A DNA stretch of 64,000 nucleotides from the NCBI RefSeq assembly GCF_001704415.2, contig NC_030823.1:68524458-68588457 (forward strand), in the 5' to 3' direction. The position numbers and the translations under genes are program-made. This DNA comes from Capra hircus (Eukaryota > Chordata > Mammalia > Artiodactyla > Bovidae). Under the pieces are notes generated by a model, which searched no databases, was not told the origin of the DNA, and worked only from the letters and a program-made list of their open reading frames with translations. Below, one piece after another: positions 41,242-53,029 of this stretch (its first letter is position 1; every line of letters starts with the position of its first letter).

Positions 41242-42499
41242 GTAAGTGAAAAACAGCACGAGATGGGAATCAGTCGATAGCATTCTCATGCTGAATGCTG
41301 CCTTCTGAGTCCCAGGCTGGCTCTCCTGGTCCAGAGATCTGTTTCACGGGAATCTGAAAACCTGCCAAATCCATCACCCATGATGAGCAGGTGAGCTGAG
41401 GACCCCGATTTATGTCAAAACATCCTAGGGGCAGAGCTGCCCAGCAAGAAGGCTATCAGCCCTGATTGGTGAATAAACGAGGTCACTGACCAGGGGCACG
41501 GCTCGCTCTCTTCATTTTTAGGGATTTTTTTCATGCAGGGAATCTCTAAGATTCATTTCTGGGCACATGGATGCTAGCATTAAGTCCCTAAAAGAGGGGC
41601 TTTTCTCAGGGCCAAGGAGGGGAGGAGAGGGAAGGATCCAGGCAAGGTTTTTTGAGTGGTGATTCCTAGGGATGCTATATCCCCAGCCCCAGCTGAGTGG
41701 GGGCAGGTTTGAGATGCTGCTCAGGGAATTTCCAAGTTGGGAGGCTCTGACTTGCATGGGAAAAGACCTGATGTTGCACAGATACCCATTTGTCAACTTC
41801 CTCTGTGACTGGGCTCAAAATGGCTGTGTAAATAACTCAGCCAGGGAGGACGGCAGAGCAAAGCACTGGCAGTTATTGTGCTATGAAATATGCATTAATT
41901 GCATTAAACATTCAGTCTGAACCTCAGCAGAGAGGCCCTTTTTGTCAGTTTTTATAGAATGCAGACAGAGCCCAGGATGCAAATGGCAATGGCCTTCTGG
42001 GTAGACCCCGATGCTGTAACACCCCGAGCTTCTCCTCAGATGTTCCCGGCATGGCCTGTGGGTCCCCACTCAGCAGCACAGTGCTCAGGAGGCCAGGTCA
42101 CCAGCCCTCACTCCCTGGGGGCCCCCGCCCCCGGCTCTGCTCCCCAGACACCACCGACCATGTCTTGACTCTCAGCCAGCCAGCTCTTACACTTATCACT
42201 GGGCACAGGGGCAGAGTGTGAAGATGGAGGCTTTGCCAGTGGACCCACTGGTGGAGAAGCGGCTTCCCTCCGATAAGGGGAGGTATCTCTCACTTGGATT
42301 TGATGGTGACATTTGAAAGTTTGAGGTGTGTTTCATAAGGGGAAGAAACCGTGGCAAGAGACAAGAACCAAGTGTGTAAGGATGCCACTGAGAGAGATTT
42401 GAGAATGAGAGGAAAGAGAGAGGGAGGGAGAGGATTCTGTGTGCTGGAAGAATCTAGCCTTAGGATTTCCAGGGCCTTTCATCTTACTTCCTGTTCACT
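41242..42499. other. no gene recognised downstream of the candidate exon
   Basis: Apparently unique sequence with a GC-richer patch at 42000-42170. Short frames at 41518-42293 on both strands lack motifs. No second exon with matching splice phase could be identified by eye. Confidence 0.35.
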
Positions 42500-42610
42500 G
42501 CAGTCCAAGAGTTTCAGTCTGGCCCTCAAGGCCCTCTTCAACGAGCCCTAACCTAACCTTCCCAGCCTTACTGTGCGCCTTGTCATCTCTACACGTCTAG
42601 TCAAACTGGA
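42500..42610 (+). repeat. L2-like fragment
   Basis: 'cagtctggccctcaaggccctcttcaacgagcc' resembles the L2 'ggcattcaaggcccttcatgatctggcc' segment. Short and degraded. Confidence 0.45.
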
Positions 42611-42925
42611 CAACGTGTGTTCCTAATGTGGTTTCCTGTCTGCCTGCCTCGATTACAGCGTTCCACCACCAAGCGACCAGTCATCCTGGCTGGCCAAGGA
42701 CTGTCCCCGTTTCAGCTCTGAAAGGACCCATGTCCCAGGAATCGACTCAGCCCTAGGCAGGCCAGGTCAGTTGGTCCCCTGTGGTTTCCACCTAGAATTG
42801 ATGGGCTCCTTCTCTGCATTTTTTTTTTTTTGGCCTGGATAACCCTTCAAAGTCATGTCAAGTACCAGCTTCTCCAAAACCCAGCCCAAACTTTTTCACA
42901 TTGATTTATCCCCTTCTCCTTCTGC

Positions 42926-43204
42926 TGCTGCTGCTGCTGCTAAGTCGTTTCAGTTGTGTCTAACTCTGTGCGACCCTATCGACGGCAGCCCACCAGGCTC
43001 CCCCGTCCCTGGGATTCTCCAGACAAAAACACTGGAGCGGGTTGCCATTTCCTTCTCCAATGTATGAAAGTGAAAAGTGAAAGTGAAGTTGCTCAGTCAT
43101 GTCTGACTCTTTGAGACCCTGTGGACTGCAGCCCACCAGGCTCCTCCATCCATGGGAATTTCCAGGCAAGGGTACTAGAGTGGGGTGCCATCGCCTTCTC
43201 CGTA
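42926..43204 (-). mobile_element. BOVA2 SINE (dimer) with 11-bp TSD
   Basis: Reverse-complement dimer starting with (CTG)n. TCTCCTTCTGC is repeated exactly at 42915-42925 and 43205-43215. Confidence 0.97.
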
Positions 43205-43544
43205 TCTCCTTCTGCAAACCTGTAATAACACTGCACTTAAGCCACTCCCTCTTATCAAAGGGTTCATTCCTCCAACATTAAGGAGAGCCTGTGTGTGTCG
43301 GGGCTGCTGCCCGGCACCCCACCCACAAGGAGCTCACAGTCAAGGAGGGAAACAGATGACCCAGCAGAATAAAGAAGAGGCAAATGTGCAAATTCCGTTG
43401 TTCAAAGATTATAAAGAGAGAAAACTGTCAAACACAGAGTTTTAAGATGAGGGAAATCACTGAAAAGTGATGTGAAGTTTTGAAAATTTCGGAGACTCAT
43501 TCCAGGATAGTGATTCTTGGTGGGTCTAAGGTCTTCATTATTTA

Positions 43545-44824
43545 TTAGGTTGGTGCAAAAGTAACTGTGGTTTTGCACTGCTGACATTTGCTGTTTGCTA
43601 TTGGAATACTTTCTTAAATAAATGTGCTTATTTTATAAATCATTTTAATGCACATATCTTACTTTATGTTTTTTGCTAATGACTTATTACTTGCTATTTA
43701 TTTTACATTTATTTTGGACTATAGAAATGTTAGACAGAAAGCAAATTCAAGCAAGTTTGTTATTAAAGTTCAAAATGGGTGGTAAAGCAGCAGAGACAAT
43801 ATCAACAATGCGTTTGGTCTAGGAACTGCTAACAGATGTCCAGTGCCATGGTGGTTCAAAAACTTTTGCAAAGGAGATGAGAGCCTTGAAGACTAGGAGC
43901 ATAGTGGCCAGCTATCGGAAGTTGATAATGACCAACTGAGAGCCATCATCGAAGCTGATCCCCTTACAAAACTACACTAGAATTTGCTGAAGAACTCAAC
44001 ATCAACCATTCTACAGTCATTTGACATTTGAAGCAAATTGGAAAAGTGAAAAGCCTCGATAAGTGGGTGCCTCATGAGCCAATGGCAAATAAAAAAGCCG
44101 TCATTTTGAAGCACCATCTTCTCTTATTCTATGCAACAACAACAAACCATTTCTCCATTGGATTGGGACGTGCGCCAAAATGGGGTTTTATACGACAACA
44201 GGAGATGACCAGCTCTGTGGTTGGATTGAGAATAAACTCCAAAGCACTTCCCAAAGCCAAACTTGCGCCCAAAAAAGGTCATGGTTACTGTTTGGTGGTC
44301 TGCTGCCAGTCTGATCCAGTACAGCTTTCTGGATCTTAGCGTAATCATTACACCTGAGAAGTGTAATGCTCAGCAAATCAATGAGATGATCTGAAAACTT
44401 CAGTGCCTGCAGCCAGCATTGGTCAACAGAATGAGCTCAATTCTTCTCCGTGACAACGCCCGACCATATGTTACACAAGCAATGCTTCAAAAGTTAAACA
44501 AATTTGGCTACGAAGTTTTGCCTTATCCACCATATTCACCTGACCCCTCACCAATCGACTACCGTTCCATAAAACATTCTGACAACTTTCTGCTGGGAAA
44601 ATGCTTCCACAAACAGCCAGAGGCAGAAAACACTTTCCAAGCATTTGTCGAATCCTGAAGCACAGATCTTTACCCTACAGGAATAAACAAACTTGTTTCT
44701 CATTGGCAAAAATCTATTGATTGTAATGGTTCCTCTCTCTATTAATAAAGATGTTCTTGCGCCAAGTTATAATGACTTTTAAAATTCACAATCGAAAGCC
44801 ACAACTACTTTTGTTCCAATCTAA
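43545..44824 (+). mobile_element. Hsmar1-like mariner DNA transposon, near full length
   Basis: A 1280-base element flanked by TA on both sides (43543-43544 and 44825-44826). The first 30 bases (TTAGGTTGGTGCAAAAGTAA...) match the reverse complement of the last 30 at about 24 positions, forming the terminal inverted repeats. It closely resembles the Hsmar1/MADE1 group and probably corresponds to the bovine mariner family. It moves by cut and paste when active. This copy is dead. Confidence 0.95.
43727..44745 (+). pseudogene. mariner transposase pseudogene
   Basis: Starts at an ATG (43727) with the conserved 'KQIQASLLLKFKMGGKAAE' helix-turn-helix entry and ends at TAA 44743-44745, spanning about 340 codons as expected for a mariner transposase. 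The reading frame is lost several times. 44028-44339 and 44419-44658 are the longest surviving pieces. Of the DD34D catalytic triad, the first block (CDEKW in active relatives) at about 44170-44182 is disrupted by a substitution and a one-base deletion. The second (DNARP) and third (SPIDY) aspartates survive in 44419-44658. A stop follows near 44656. Cannot encode an active transposase. Confidence 0.93.
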
Positions 44825-44840
44825 TACATCTTCTCACCAG

Positions 44841-45787
44841 AGTTAGAACTGGACGTGGAACAACAGACTGGTTCCAAATCAGGAAAGGACTATGTTAAGA
44901 TTGTATATTGTCACCCTACTTATTTAACTTATATGCTGAGTACGTCATGAGAAATGCTGGGCTGGATGAAGCACAAGCTGGAATCAAGATTGTCAGGAGA
45001 GATATCAATAACCTCAGATACGCAGATGATACCACCCTTATGGCAGAAAGCGAAGAAGAACTAAAGAGCCTCTTGATGAAAATGAAAGAGGAGAGTGAAA
45101 AAGTTGGCTTAAAATTCACCATTCAGAAAATTAAGATCATGGCATTTGGTCCCATCATTTCATGGCAAATAGATGGGGAAACAATGGAAACAGTGAGAGA
45201 CTTTATTTGGGGGGGCTCCAGAATCACTGCAGATGGTGATTGCAGCCATGAAATTAAAAGACACTTGCTCCTTGGAAGAAAAGCTATGACCAACCTAGAC
45301 AGCATATTAAAAAACAGAGACATTATTTACCAACAAAAGTCTGTCTAGTCAAAGCTATGGTTTTTCTGGTAGTCTGTATGGATGTAAGAGTTGGACTATA
45401 AAGAAAGCTGAGCACCAGAGAATTGATGCTCTTGAACTGTGGTGTTGGAGAAGACTCTTGAGAGTCCCTTGGACTGCAAGAAGATACAAGCAGTCCATCC
45501 TAAAGGAAATCAGTCCTGAATGTTCATTGGAAGGACTGATGCTGAAGCTGAAACTCCAGTATTTTGGCCACCTGATACAAAGAACCAGCTCATTGGAAAA
45601 GACCCTGATGGGGGATTGAAGGCGAGGAGAAGGGGACGACAGAGGATATGTTGATAGGATGGCATAACTGACGCAATGGACATGAGTTTGAGTGGCTCCA
45701 GGAATTGGTGATGGACAGGGAAGCCTGGGGTGCTGCAGTCCATCGGGTCACAAAGAGCCGGATATGACTGAGCGACTGAACTGACTG
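44841..45787 (+). mobile_element. BovB (RTE) LINE, 5'-truncated
   Basis: Forward BovB from 'agttagaactggacgtgg' to the GAGCGACTGAACTGACTG tail. ACCAG occurs just before (44836-44840) and after (45788-45792), a plausible short TSD. It starts only 14 bases after the mariner's right TA. Confidence 0.95.
44908..45348 (+). pseudogene. BovB ORF2 reverse-transcriptase fragment
   Basis: A 146-residue open frame, 'MSPYLFNLYAEYVMRN...', carrying the intact 'RYADDTTLMAES' active-site box and then the 'EIKRHLLLGRKAMTNLDSILK' block. It stops at 45348 by frameshift. The remaining C-terminal coding region continues out of frame to 45787. It lacks the endonuclease and N-terminal RT domains, so it is a relic. 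Confidence 0.88.
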
Positions 45788-45792
45788 ACCAG

Positions 45793-46508
45793 TGTTCTTG
45801 ATACAGTAAGTGGGGGTTCTTTGGGGTTAATACATTTGATCTTTGTGGGAAAAAAACCCTAAGATTTTCATAATTTTAGATTTAAATTAAAAATACATGT
45901 TTTTTCCTATTTGCAGTAATAATATATGATGATTTTGGAAAATTTAGCCATATATATACATATATAGGTGTATACACATACATTTGCACGTGTGTTTCTG
46001 TGTTTTTATCCTATATCATTATCCAGGCATAACCACAGTTCACATCTTAGTATGTAATCTTCCAGCATTCACATAGAAATGGAGATATATATTTTAAAGC
46101 AAAATGAGATTTGCTTTAAATGAGATTTATTTAATGAGATAAAATGAGACTTTACTATACATATTGATAATTTTATAATCCACTTTTAACAACAGCCTAC
46201 CTCCTCATATATTTGCGTATGCACATATATATGTATGAATACACACATCCGCTGCATCATTTTCAACAACTGTACACATTTTATCACGCAGGGTACCTTC
46301 ATTTATTCAACAAATCTTCTATTATTGGACAATGACATCATCTCTCATTTTTACCATTATAAGTAATACTATATAAACCTCCTTAGAAGTACACCTCTTC
46401 ACAGTTATCTCATATTATCTGAGAGATAAACCCCTCACAATGGAATTATTGGGACAAAGGATGGATATATTTTGAGGCATTTGTTCATATTGATGTTTAT
46501 GTACCTAC
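45793..46508. repeat. ancient L1-like fragment
   Basis: Phrases such as 'atcattatccaggcataaccacag', 'tttattcaacaaatcttctattattggac' and 'aatggaattattgggacaaagg' match a widespread old LINE-type repeat. The exact family and orientation are uncertain. Confidence 0.5.
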
Positions 46509-47399
46509 TTACATTTTATAAGAATTTGTTTTCCTGGACATTTTGCCGGCCAACATATATTTTGTCAAGTTATGATACCTGCAATTCCCAAAGAGCATTT
46601 TTCTAAGCAAATGCCAATTTACATGATCACCAAATACACAAGAGCAGGAGAAATAAATCCAGGGGTGACACAAGCTAAGGAAAAACCAAAACCAAAGCAC
46701 GCCTACTCTTGCGGTATAGTAGTTAAGCTGTCTTCTTAGGCTCACTCTGTCAGAGTTACTGCCGCTTTTTCATAAGGGCACCCAGCAACAGCTGTTCACC
46801 TGGCCCCACAAGCTCTCCAAAGAAAGATCCCCATATGTTGCAGGACAAGGCACGTGAGCTGGTTCTCAGTCAGCAACTGTCCTTGTTTCCTGGTTCTGTG
46901 TGATGATACTTCAATCAGAGAGATGGGAAGGAAAAAAACCCAGCTCCAAGTCTAGCGGAGGAGAAACCTGTCGTCTTCATTGTTTTATAGGGTTCAAAGG
47001 GCTCACCTGTACCTCGTTTCATCTGGAGGTGGACAAACAAAGCAAGTCTGTTAGGGACACTTATACAGTTGGGCTTGCCTGGAGCCCATGATCAGCAAGG
47101 GACAGAATCAGGCCTGGAGCTCAGGGCTTCTCGAAGGATCCTGTCCCCACAAATACTGAATAAAATACAAAATGGAAAATGATTTCTGTGAAGTAAGGGA
47201 GGGGGTAGAGTTCTCCTGATGTTTTTTCTTTTTTTGCAAATGTTCACATATGTAATCAGAAAATGTCTACATTAGTTCTTTGTTTGGTTGGCTTTTTGTT
47301 GTTTTTTTTTTTTTAACAGCGGAGGTGGTGATGGGCCACGGCCACCAGGCATACGTGGGTGTGAGAGCTGTGAAATTCAGTTTATCTCAGGACTAGGGG
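46509..47399. other. no gene recognised
   Basis: Apparently unique sequence with a T13 run near 47302-47314. No convincing frame. Confidence 0.4.
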
Positions 47400-47540
47400 A
47401 AATGATTGATAATGGACTTAGCACCACCTTGTGTTCCTGGATTAGTCTCAGTTTGGTCATCTGAAAAATGGGGATCTACATCGACTTCTCAGAGGTTTTG
47501 AGAGCATGAACATGCTTCACTCAACAAGTGCCCGTCAATT
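47400..47540 (+). repeat. MIR SINE fragment
   Basis: 'ttgtgttcctggattagtctcagtttggtcatctgaaaaatgggg' and the AT-rich continuation follow forward MIR. Confidence 0.65.
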
Positions 47541-47559
47541 ATCTGTTTATTCTTTGTTG

Positions 47560-47640
47560 CCAACCAGTTTCATCTCCTCCTGTAGACTCTAAGTTCTTTG
47601 AGAACAGGAATAATGCACTGCTGACTTTTAACACCCCTCG
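47560..47640 (+). repeat. L2-like 3' fragment
   Basis: 'tgtagactctaagttctttgagaacagg' corresponds to the conserved L2 'actgtaagctccttgagggcagg' segment. Confidence 0.5.
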
Positions 47641-47932
47641 AGAAGAGGTCGTGGATAACATTCCTTTTATGAAGCTACAAATAGATGCAATAAAATAAAG
47701 CAATTTACTTTATTACTATAAATAAAATAGCATTTTATTTAATTTATTTCTATAAACAGAATACTTATAAACTGTACTGTAACATTATCAATTTTACATT
47801 CTTATGCATATGTTTAATAAATACTAACTAGTATATAGACATTTAAAATAAATGGATTCATTATATAGATTCTTAAAATGTTTTTTTTTAATTTAACAAT
47901 ATAACTTGGACATATTTCCATGTAGCTGCATA

Positions 47933-48061
47933 GAGAAGGAAATGGCAACCCACTCCAGCGTTCTTGGCTGGAGAATCCCAGGGACGAGGGAGCCTGTGGG
48001 CTGCCGTCTACGGGGTCGCACAGAGTCAGACACGACTGAAGCGACTTAGCAGCAGCAGCAG
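47933..48061 (+). mobile_element. BOV-A SINE monomer
   Basis: Forward, from 'gagaaggaaatggcaaccc' to 'gaagcgacttagc(agc)n'. The short repeat GCATA occurs at both borders. Confidence 0.95.
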
Positions 48062-48214
48062 CATATAGATCTTCCTTGCTCTTCATATTGGCTACATAAT
48101 ATTTCATTGAATGGGCTAAAGTACCATAAATTTACTTAGCTTTTCTTCTATGGATCAATTTTGGGACATTTCAGTTTGTCACTTTTACAAATAATGTGTA
48201 ACGAAACATTCCAT

Positions 48215-48286
48215 ACATATACCATCGTCTACATATACCATCGTCTACATATACCATCGTCTACATATACCATCGTCTACATATAC
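48215..48286. repeat. 16-bp minisatellite, 4.5 copies
   Basis: ACATATACCATCGTCT is repeated four times without any change (48215-48278), followed by the first half unit (48279-48286). The surrounding old LINE has one copy's worth of similar sequence at most. Confidence 0.98.
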
Positions 48287-48763
48287 AAGTGTTTCTTTGG
48301 AGTCAAGCCAAGAAGTAAAAATTTAGGGTCAGGATTCATGTATCTTTTACATTTTGATAAATGATGCCAAATTGACCTTCAAAAGGCTGTTCTAGTAATA
48401 TATCCCCCTAAGCCCAGGAGTATTCCTGTTTCATTTAATAGAGACCAACCCTGGCTTTTACCATTCTTTCACATCTTTGCCAACTTACAGAAAAATTATA
48501 TCCATTGTGATTTTTATTTCTTTCGTAAATAGTAAAGTTGAACATTTTCCTAGCAGTTTGAACTGTTTTCTCTGTGAATTGTCTACGCATGCCTATTGTC
48601 AATTTTCCCACTGACTTTTTTCCTTACTGATTTATTTGAATACTTTATTTATTAAACAGTGTGTGTGCCCTTAGTCAGGTTTGTGCTTTGTCTTCATGTC
48701 TCATTAAATGGTGTTTTTCCCCCATAGCAGTAAGTTGAATTGGTGTATCACCATGCAGTTACA

Positions 48764-48887
48764 GGAGAAGGCAATGGCACCCCACTCCAGGACTCTTGCC
48801 TGGAAAACCCCATGGACGGAGGAGCCTGGTAGGCTGCAGTCTATGGGGTCGCACAGAGTCGGACACGACTGAAGCGACTTAGCAGCA
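48764..48887 (+). mobile_element. BOV-A SINE monomer
   Basis: Forward, from 'ggagaaggcaatggcaccc' to 'gaagcgacttagcagca', little diverged from consensus. Confidence 0.95.
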
Positions 48888-49303
48888 TTAACACTTTTGT
48901 GTACAAAGCTTAGGTATTTTTGTTAGATTTTTAAATTCTTTCTTATTTTAACATAGAGAAATGCGTGTGAGATTGTGTTCTTTTGTCTTGGTGATTTTAT
49001 TTATTAAGATGTCTCTTTACTTTTTCCAGTTTTGGTATTACGCTTTAATTACTCTATTTTGTCATGTCTTACTTAATGCATTCTACATGTGTGAAATGAC
49101 AGGAATGGAACAAGATAATTTACAATGTTTTATGATTCTACACAATCTAATACTTCATTAATTCAGAAAAAATACATGGCAGAGAGTATAAATTTTTAAA
49201 AATAATGTATAACAAAGCATATATTTTAACAAAACATTTTCTCCTTCCTTATACAAAGCTCATCTCTGAGAACAAAGTGTTGCCAAGTGGTTGTTGCTCG
49301 CTG
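48888..49303. other. no gene recognised
   Basis: AT-rich. The frame 48961-49161 is hydrophobic but is typical of chance frames in T-rich DNA. Confidence 0.4.
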
Positions 49304-49958
49304 CTGCTAAGTTGTGTCTGACTCTTCGTGACCCCATGACTGCAGCACACCAGGCTTCCTGTCCTTCACTATCTTCCTGAGTTTGCTGAAACTCATGTTC
49401 ATTGAGTCAGTGATGCCATCCAATCATCTCATCCTCTGCCACCCCCTTCTCCTCCTGCCCTCAATCTTCTGAGCATCAAGTGTTTTTCAATGAGTTGGCT
49501 CTCTCTATCAGGTGGCCAAAGTATTGGGGTTTCAGTATCAGCCCTTCCAATGAATATTCTGGGTTGATTTCCTTTAGGATTGACTGGTTTGACCACCTTG
49601 CTGTCCAAGGGACTCTCAGGAGTCCGCTCCAGCACCACAGTTCCAAAGCATCAATTCTTTGGCATTCAACCTTCTTTATGGTCCAACTCTCACATCCATA
49701 CATGACTACAGGAAAAACCACAGTTTTGACTAATCAGACCTTTGCTGGCAAAGTGATGTCTCTGCTTTTAAATATGCTATCTAAATTTGTCATAGCTTTT
49801 CTTCCAAGGAGCAAAAGTCTTTTAATTTCCTGGCTGCAGTTCACTGTCCACAGTGATTCTGGAGTCCAAGAAAATGAAATCTGTCTCTGTTTCTACATTT
49901 TCCCCATCTATTTGCCATGAAGTGATGGAACCAGATGCCATGATCTTCATTTTTTTGC
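49304..49958 (-). mobile_element. BovB LINE 3' fragment, divergent
   Basis: Minus-strand BovB from the 3' end ('gctaagttgtgtctgactc') to 'gatgccatgatcttcat'. It is more diverged and has more small deletions than the other copies, so probably older. ORF2 remnants on the minus strand include 'MVFPVVMYGCESWTIKK'. Confidence 0.93.
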
Positions 49959-51494
49959 TAAGAGGAGGTGTCTCAAAGGTTCTTTTCTAATTAAAAAAAT
50001 TCAAATTCATTCATTCAAATATATCTATTGAGCTCCACATTAATGATATTAATCATTACCACCCTTTCCACAGCTCCCCTAAAACATGGCAGTGTAACCT
50101 GACTTTGTCCTGGTCCAATCATTGGATCAGAAATGTACACCTGACCCAAGCAACTTCTGTTCCACAGGCTAGAAGGGAATTAATGGTGTGTGTGTGTGTG
50201 TGTGTGTTTAAGAGTTAGGCCAGTCAGGTTTCTTTTTTAGTAGTTTGATATTTGGAAATTGTAGGAATAAACCAGTTAGCAGTAGAAGTTACAGCCAGAA
50301 GTCATAATACAGAGCTATGCTCTTCTAGGTATATGCCGCTGTTTTAAAAAAGGCAAAACTCTCAACAGGGTCGGCCCCAGAGGTTTGCCACCAGTAGTCA
50401 AACAGGGCCCCATGCTTGGATTTGAGTGCTTAGCTTTATATCTGAATTTGGGTTTTGTTAGTGAGGTGGATGACACGATGAAAGAGGCACCAAGGGCCAT
50501 CACCAAATCGCACATGGCCCTGTGTCCTGCTGCCTCCCTGCCCTGAGCCCTCAGACCTGCCCTTCCTCACTGCCCCGCACCCTCCTCCCCAGCCCCCTGC
50601 ACACTAGGCAACAAGGAACTGAGTTTAGGCCAGGGAGGGTCGAGCTGCTGCCACCTGTGGCATCTGGATATGGGACGTGGTGACAGCTGTCCCTGTCTGG
50701 GGCTGGCACACCAGGGCTCACTTGATGGGCAATTCAGAGGAGAAAATCTCCGGGCCTCCTCTGATCCAGGTACCTAGGGCATTATCACAGGTGGAGGTGG
50801 CACTATCACAGGGCCTTCAGAGGTGCCTGTCTGCTCTGGTTTGGGACAGTGAACTCATGGGAAGGGATGATGCTTAGCTCAACTTCCACATCCCTCCCCT
50901 AGGCATGGGACTCCCATCTGGGGGATGGTAGGGAGGGGAAACCCAGCTGGGGGCACAAGGTCACAGGGCTGAGTCCCTAGACGTCAGTGAGGGTCTGCAC
51001 CGACCTCCATGGGTTGGAAGAAGATGGTATTAAAAAGCAAATATAAAACATCATACAAGTGGAGACAAAAAGAGACAGAGGAAGAAAGAAGCCTCTGAAG
51101 ACAAGACAAACTTTATATTTTAGTTCACATTTAACAGCCCTCTTTTCTTCCTTTTTGAACAAGGGCTCCCTCATTTCATTTTGCAAGGAGCCTAGCAAAG
51201 TATGTGGCTCTAAGGCAGCCACAGAAGCTATTAGGAAGGAAGAGGGAACAGAATAGATGGGGAGACAGAAACGGACACACGGCTACCTGGGAATCTGGTG
51301 AGTCCTCGACTCCAGTCCAGACACTTAGAATCAATCTTCTCTTGAGATGATATGAGAGGTCTCGGTGTCTTGCAACTATATGAACCTGATTAAATGATGC
51401 GAGCAAACACTGTCTGAAAGACGGTTTCGAGAGAAGATGCAAGGACCGTAAGTCATAGCCCTTGTGACAAAGAGAATGCAATGGGGTGAAATAA
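49959..51494. other. no gene recognised; (TG)n at 50184-50207
   Basis: Apparently unique sequence with a TG microsatellite (50184-50207) and a GC-richer patch at 50510-50900. Frames there (for example 50677-50877) have no motif. Confidence 0.4.
50184..50207. repeat. (TG)n microsatellite
   Basis: Pure TG/GT dinucleotide run. Confidence 0.97.
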
Positions 51495-51710
51495 CACAAT
51501 AAATAATAATAGTGAGAACAGCAACAGTTCACCCCCGAGGGCGCCGACACTAGATGAAGCACTCTAACCACGCTATCCTGTTTAATCCTCACAATAACCC
51601 AGCCGCCCCACAAGGAGGGAACTGCTAGTTCAAAGACAGAGAACTAGAGCTTTAAACAACACAGTCAGCAGACTCAGGGTCTGACCTGCAACCTTCATGA
51701 AATCTTCTCA
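51495..51710 (-). repeat. MIR SINE
   Basis: Reverse MIR: 'gaagcactctaaccacgctatcctgtttaatcctcacaataaccc', then a decayed 'gaggaaactgaggc' region and 'tcagggtctgacctgcaacc'. Confidence 0.75.
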
Positions 51711-51988
51711 GAATATTATAAAGAACTAAAATATTATTTCCAGCTAGACAAATCGGGGAGTGCTTCTCAGAGGCTGCACCCAGCCATTGGGGAAGATTTG
51801 CTGAAGGAACATGATTCAGTAAATGACTAAATGAATGAGTGAAAGTGAAGTGGATTTAAAGGACAGCCTGGCAGAGCGGGCAAAAATCAAGGCAGATCAT
51901 TGGTAAAACAGCTTTGATGAAAAAGGGTGGCATGAACTTGGGCACTGGGAAGTTGACCAGTTTGGTTGGAGTTGAGGGCACTTAAAGG

Positions 51989-52206
51989 TGGGCTTCCCAG
52001 GTGGCGCTAGTGGTAAAGAGCCCGCCTGCCAATTCAGGAGATGTAAGAGGCTCAGATTCAATCCCTGGGTTGGGAAGAGTCCCTGGAACAGGAAATGGCA
52101 GCCCACTCCAGCATCCTTGCCTGGAGAACCCCACGGACAAAGAAGCCTGGCAGGATACAGTCCATGGGGTCACAAAGAGTCAGACAGGACTGAAGCAACT
52201 GAGCAT
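51989..52206 (+). mobile_element. Bov-tA SINE with 11-bp TSD
   Basis: Head 'gtgggcttcccaggtggcgc', B-box-like 'gattcaatccctggg', full body. GCACTTAAAGG (51978-51988) recurs as GCACTTGAAGG (52207-52217). Confidence 0.96.
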
Positions 52207-52217
52207 GCACTTGAAGG

Positions 52218-52812
52218 GAGAAGAAGGCTGATTAGAGCAGACATTGAGATCTCTAGGCTGAGGCTTTACACTGTACTGGGTAGTAATCTTGAGCCACTGA
52301 AGATTTATAAGCAGAAGAGATATGATCAAAGTCCTGCTTTAGGAAACTTAATTAGTTGGTAATCAGTAGAATGAACCTGAAGGAGCAGAACAGAGGGCAA
52401 GATGATGTTAAAATGCTGCTACAATAGACCAGGAAGGCTCCAAGAAGGTGGAGTGAAAGGAATTGATAAGACACAGCTTGAAGGGATAAACACTAGTCAT
52501 TGCCTAAGTGTCCGAGGAAGGTAAGAACCTGTGTGTCTGGAAAAAAAGGCAGCTGGGTCCAGCAACGGTGGATCTATTTCTTAGATCGAGAGAGGAGGGA
52601 GGGGAATGAAAAGGGGTCCTGGGAAAGATCTTGAAAACACTGCTCTTTGTCATTTAACCCTATTACTAGTAATGGATTTGGTAAATGGATACTTCAAAAT
52701 TTCAGTCCAGCTCTAATCACATGAACATAAATCCAGTAGGATCTATATAACAGGACTTTTCTGAATATAGTCAGATCTCACTCCACTTAGCTCAGTCTCC
52801 ACTCATTTGCGT
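52218..52812. other. no gene recognised
   Basis: Apparently unique sequence. Confidence 0.4.
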
Positions 52813-53029
52813 GCCTGCTAAGTCACTTCAGTCCTCTCTGACTGTGCAGCCTCACGGACTGTAGCCCGCCAGGCTCCTCCATCCATGGGATTCTCCGGGC
52901 AAGGATACCGCAGTGGGTTGCCACTCCCTTCTCCAGGGGATCTTCTGACCCAGGGATCGATCTTGCATCTCTTATGTCTCCTGCATTGGCAGGTGGGTTC
53001 TTTACCACTAGCGCCGCCTGGGAAGCCCA
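52813..53029 (-). mobile_element. Bov-tA SINE
   Basis: Reverse complement with the (AGC-like) 'gcctgctaagtcacttcag' tail, backward B box 'agggatcgatcttgc', and head 'cgccgcctgggaagccc'. Confidence 0.95.

Larger units (their letters stand above)
47690..48763. repeat. ancient L1-like fragment, interrupted
   Basis: Same old LINE-type family as 45.8-46.5 kb: 'ggctacataatatttcattgaatgg', 'gatcaattttgggacatttcag', 'gatgccaaattgacc', 'ttcacatctttgccaac'. It is interrupted by a BOV-A monomer (47933-48061) and contains a 16-bp minisatellite (48215-48286). Confidence 0.55.

Noticed and set aside
48215..48286. CRISPR-like array
   Set aside because: Sixteen-base units are contiguous with no unique spacers, and the DNA is mammalian. 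It is a minisatellite.
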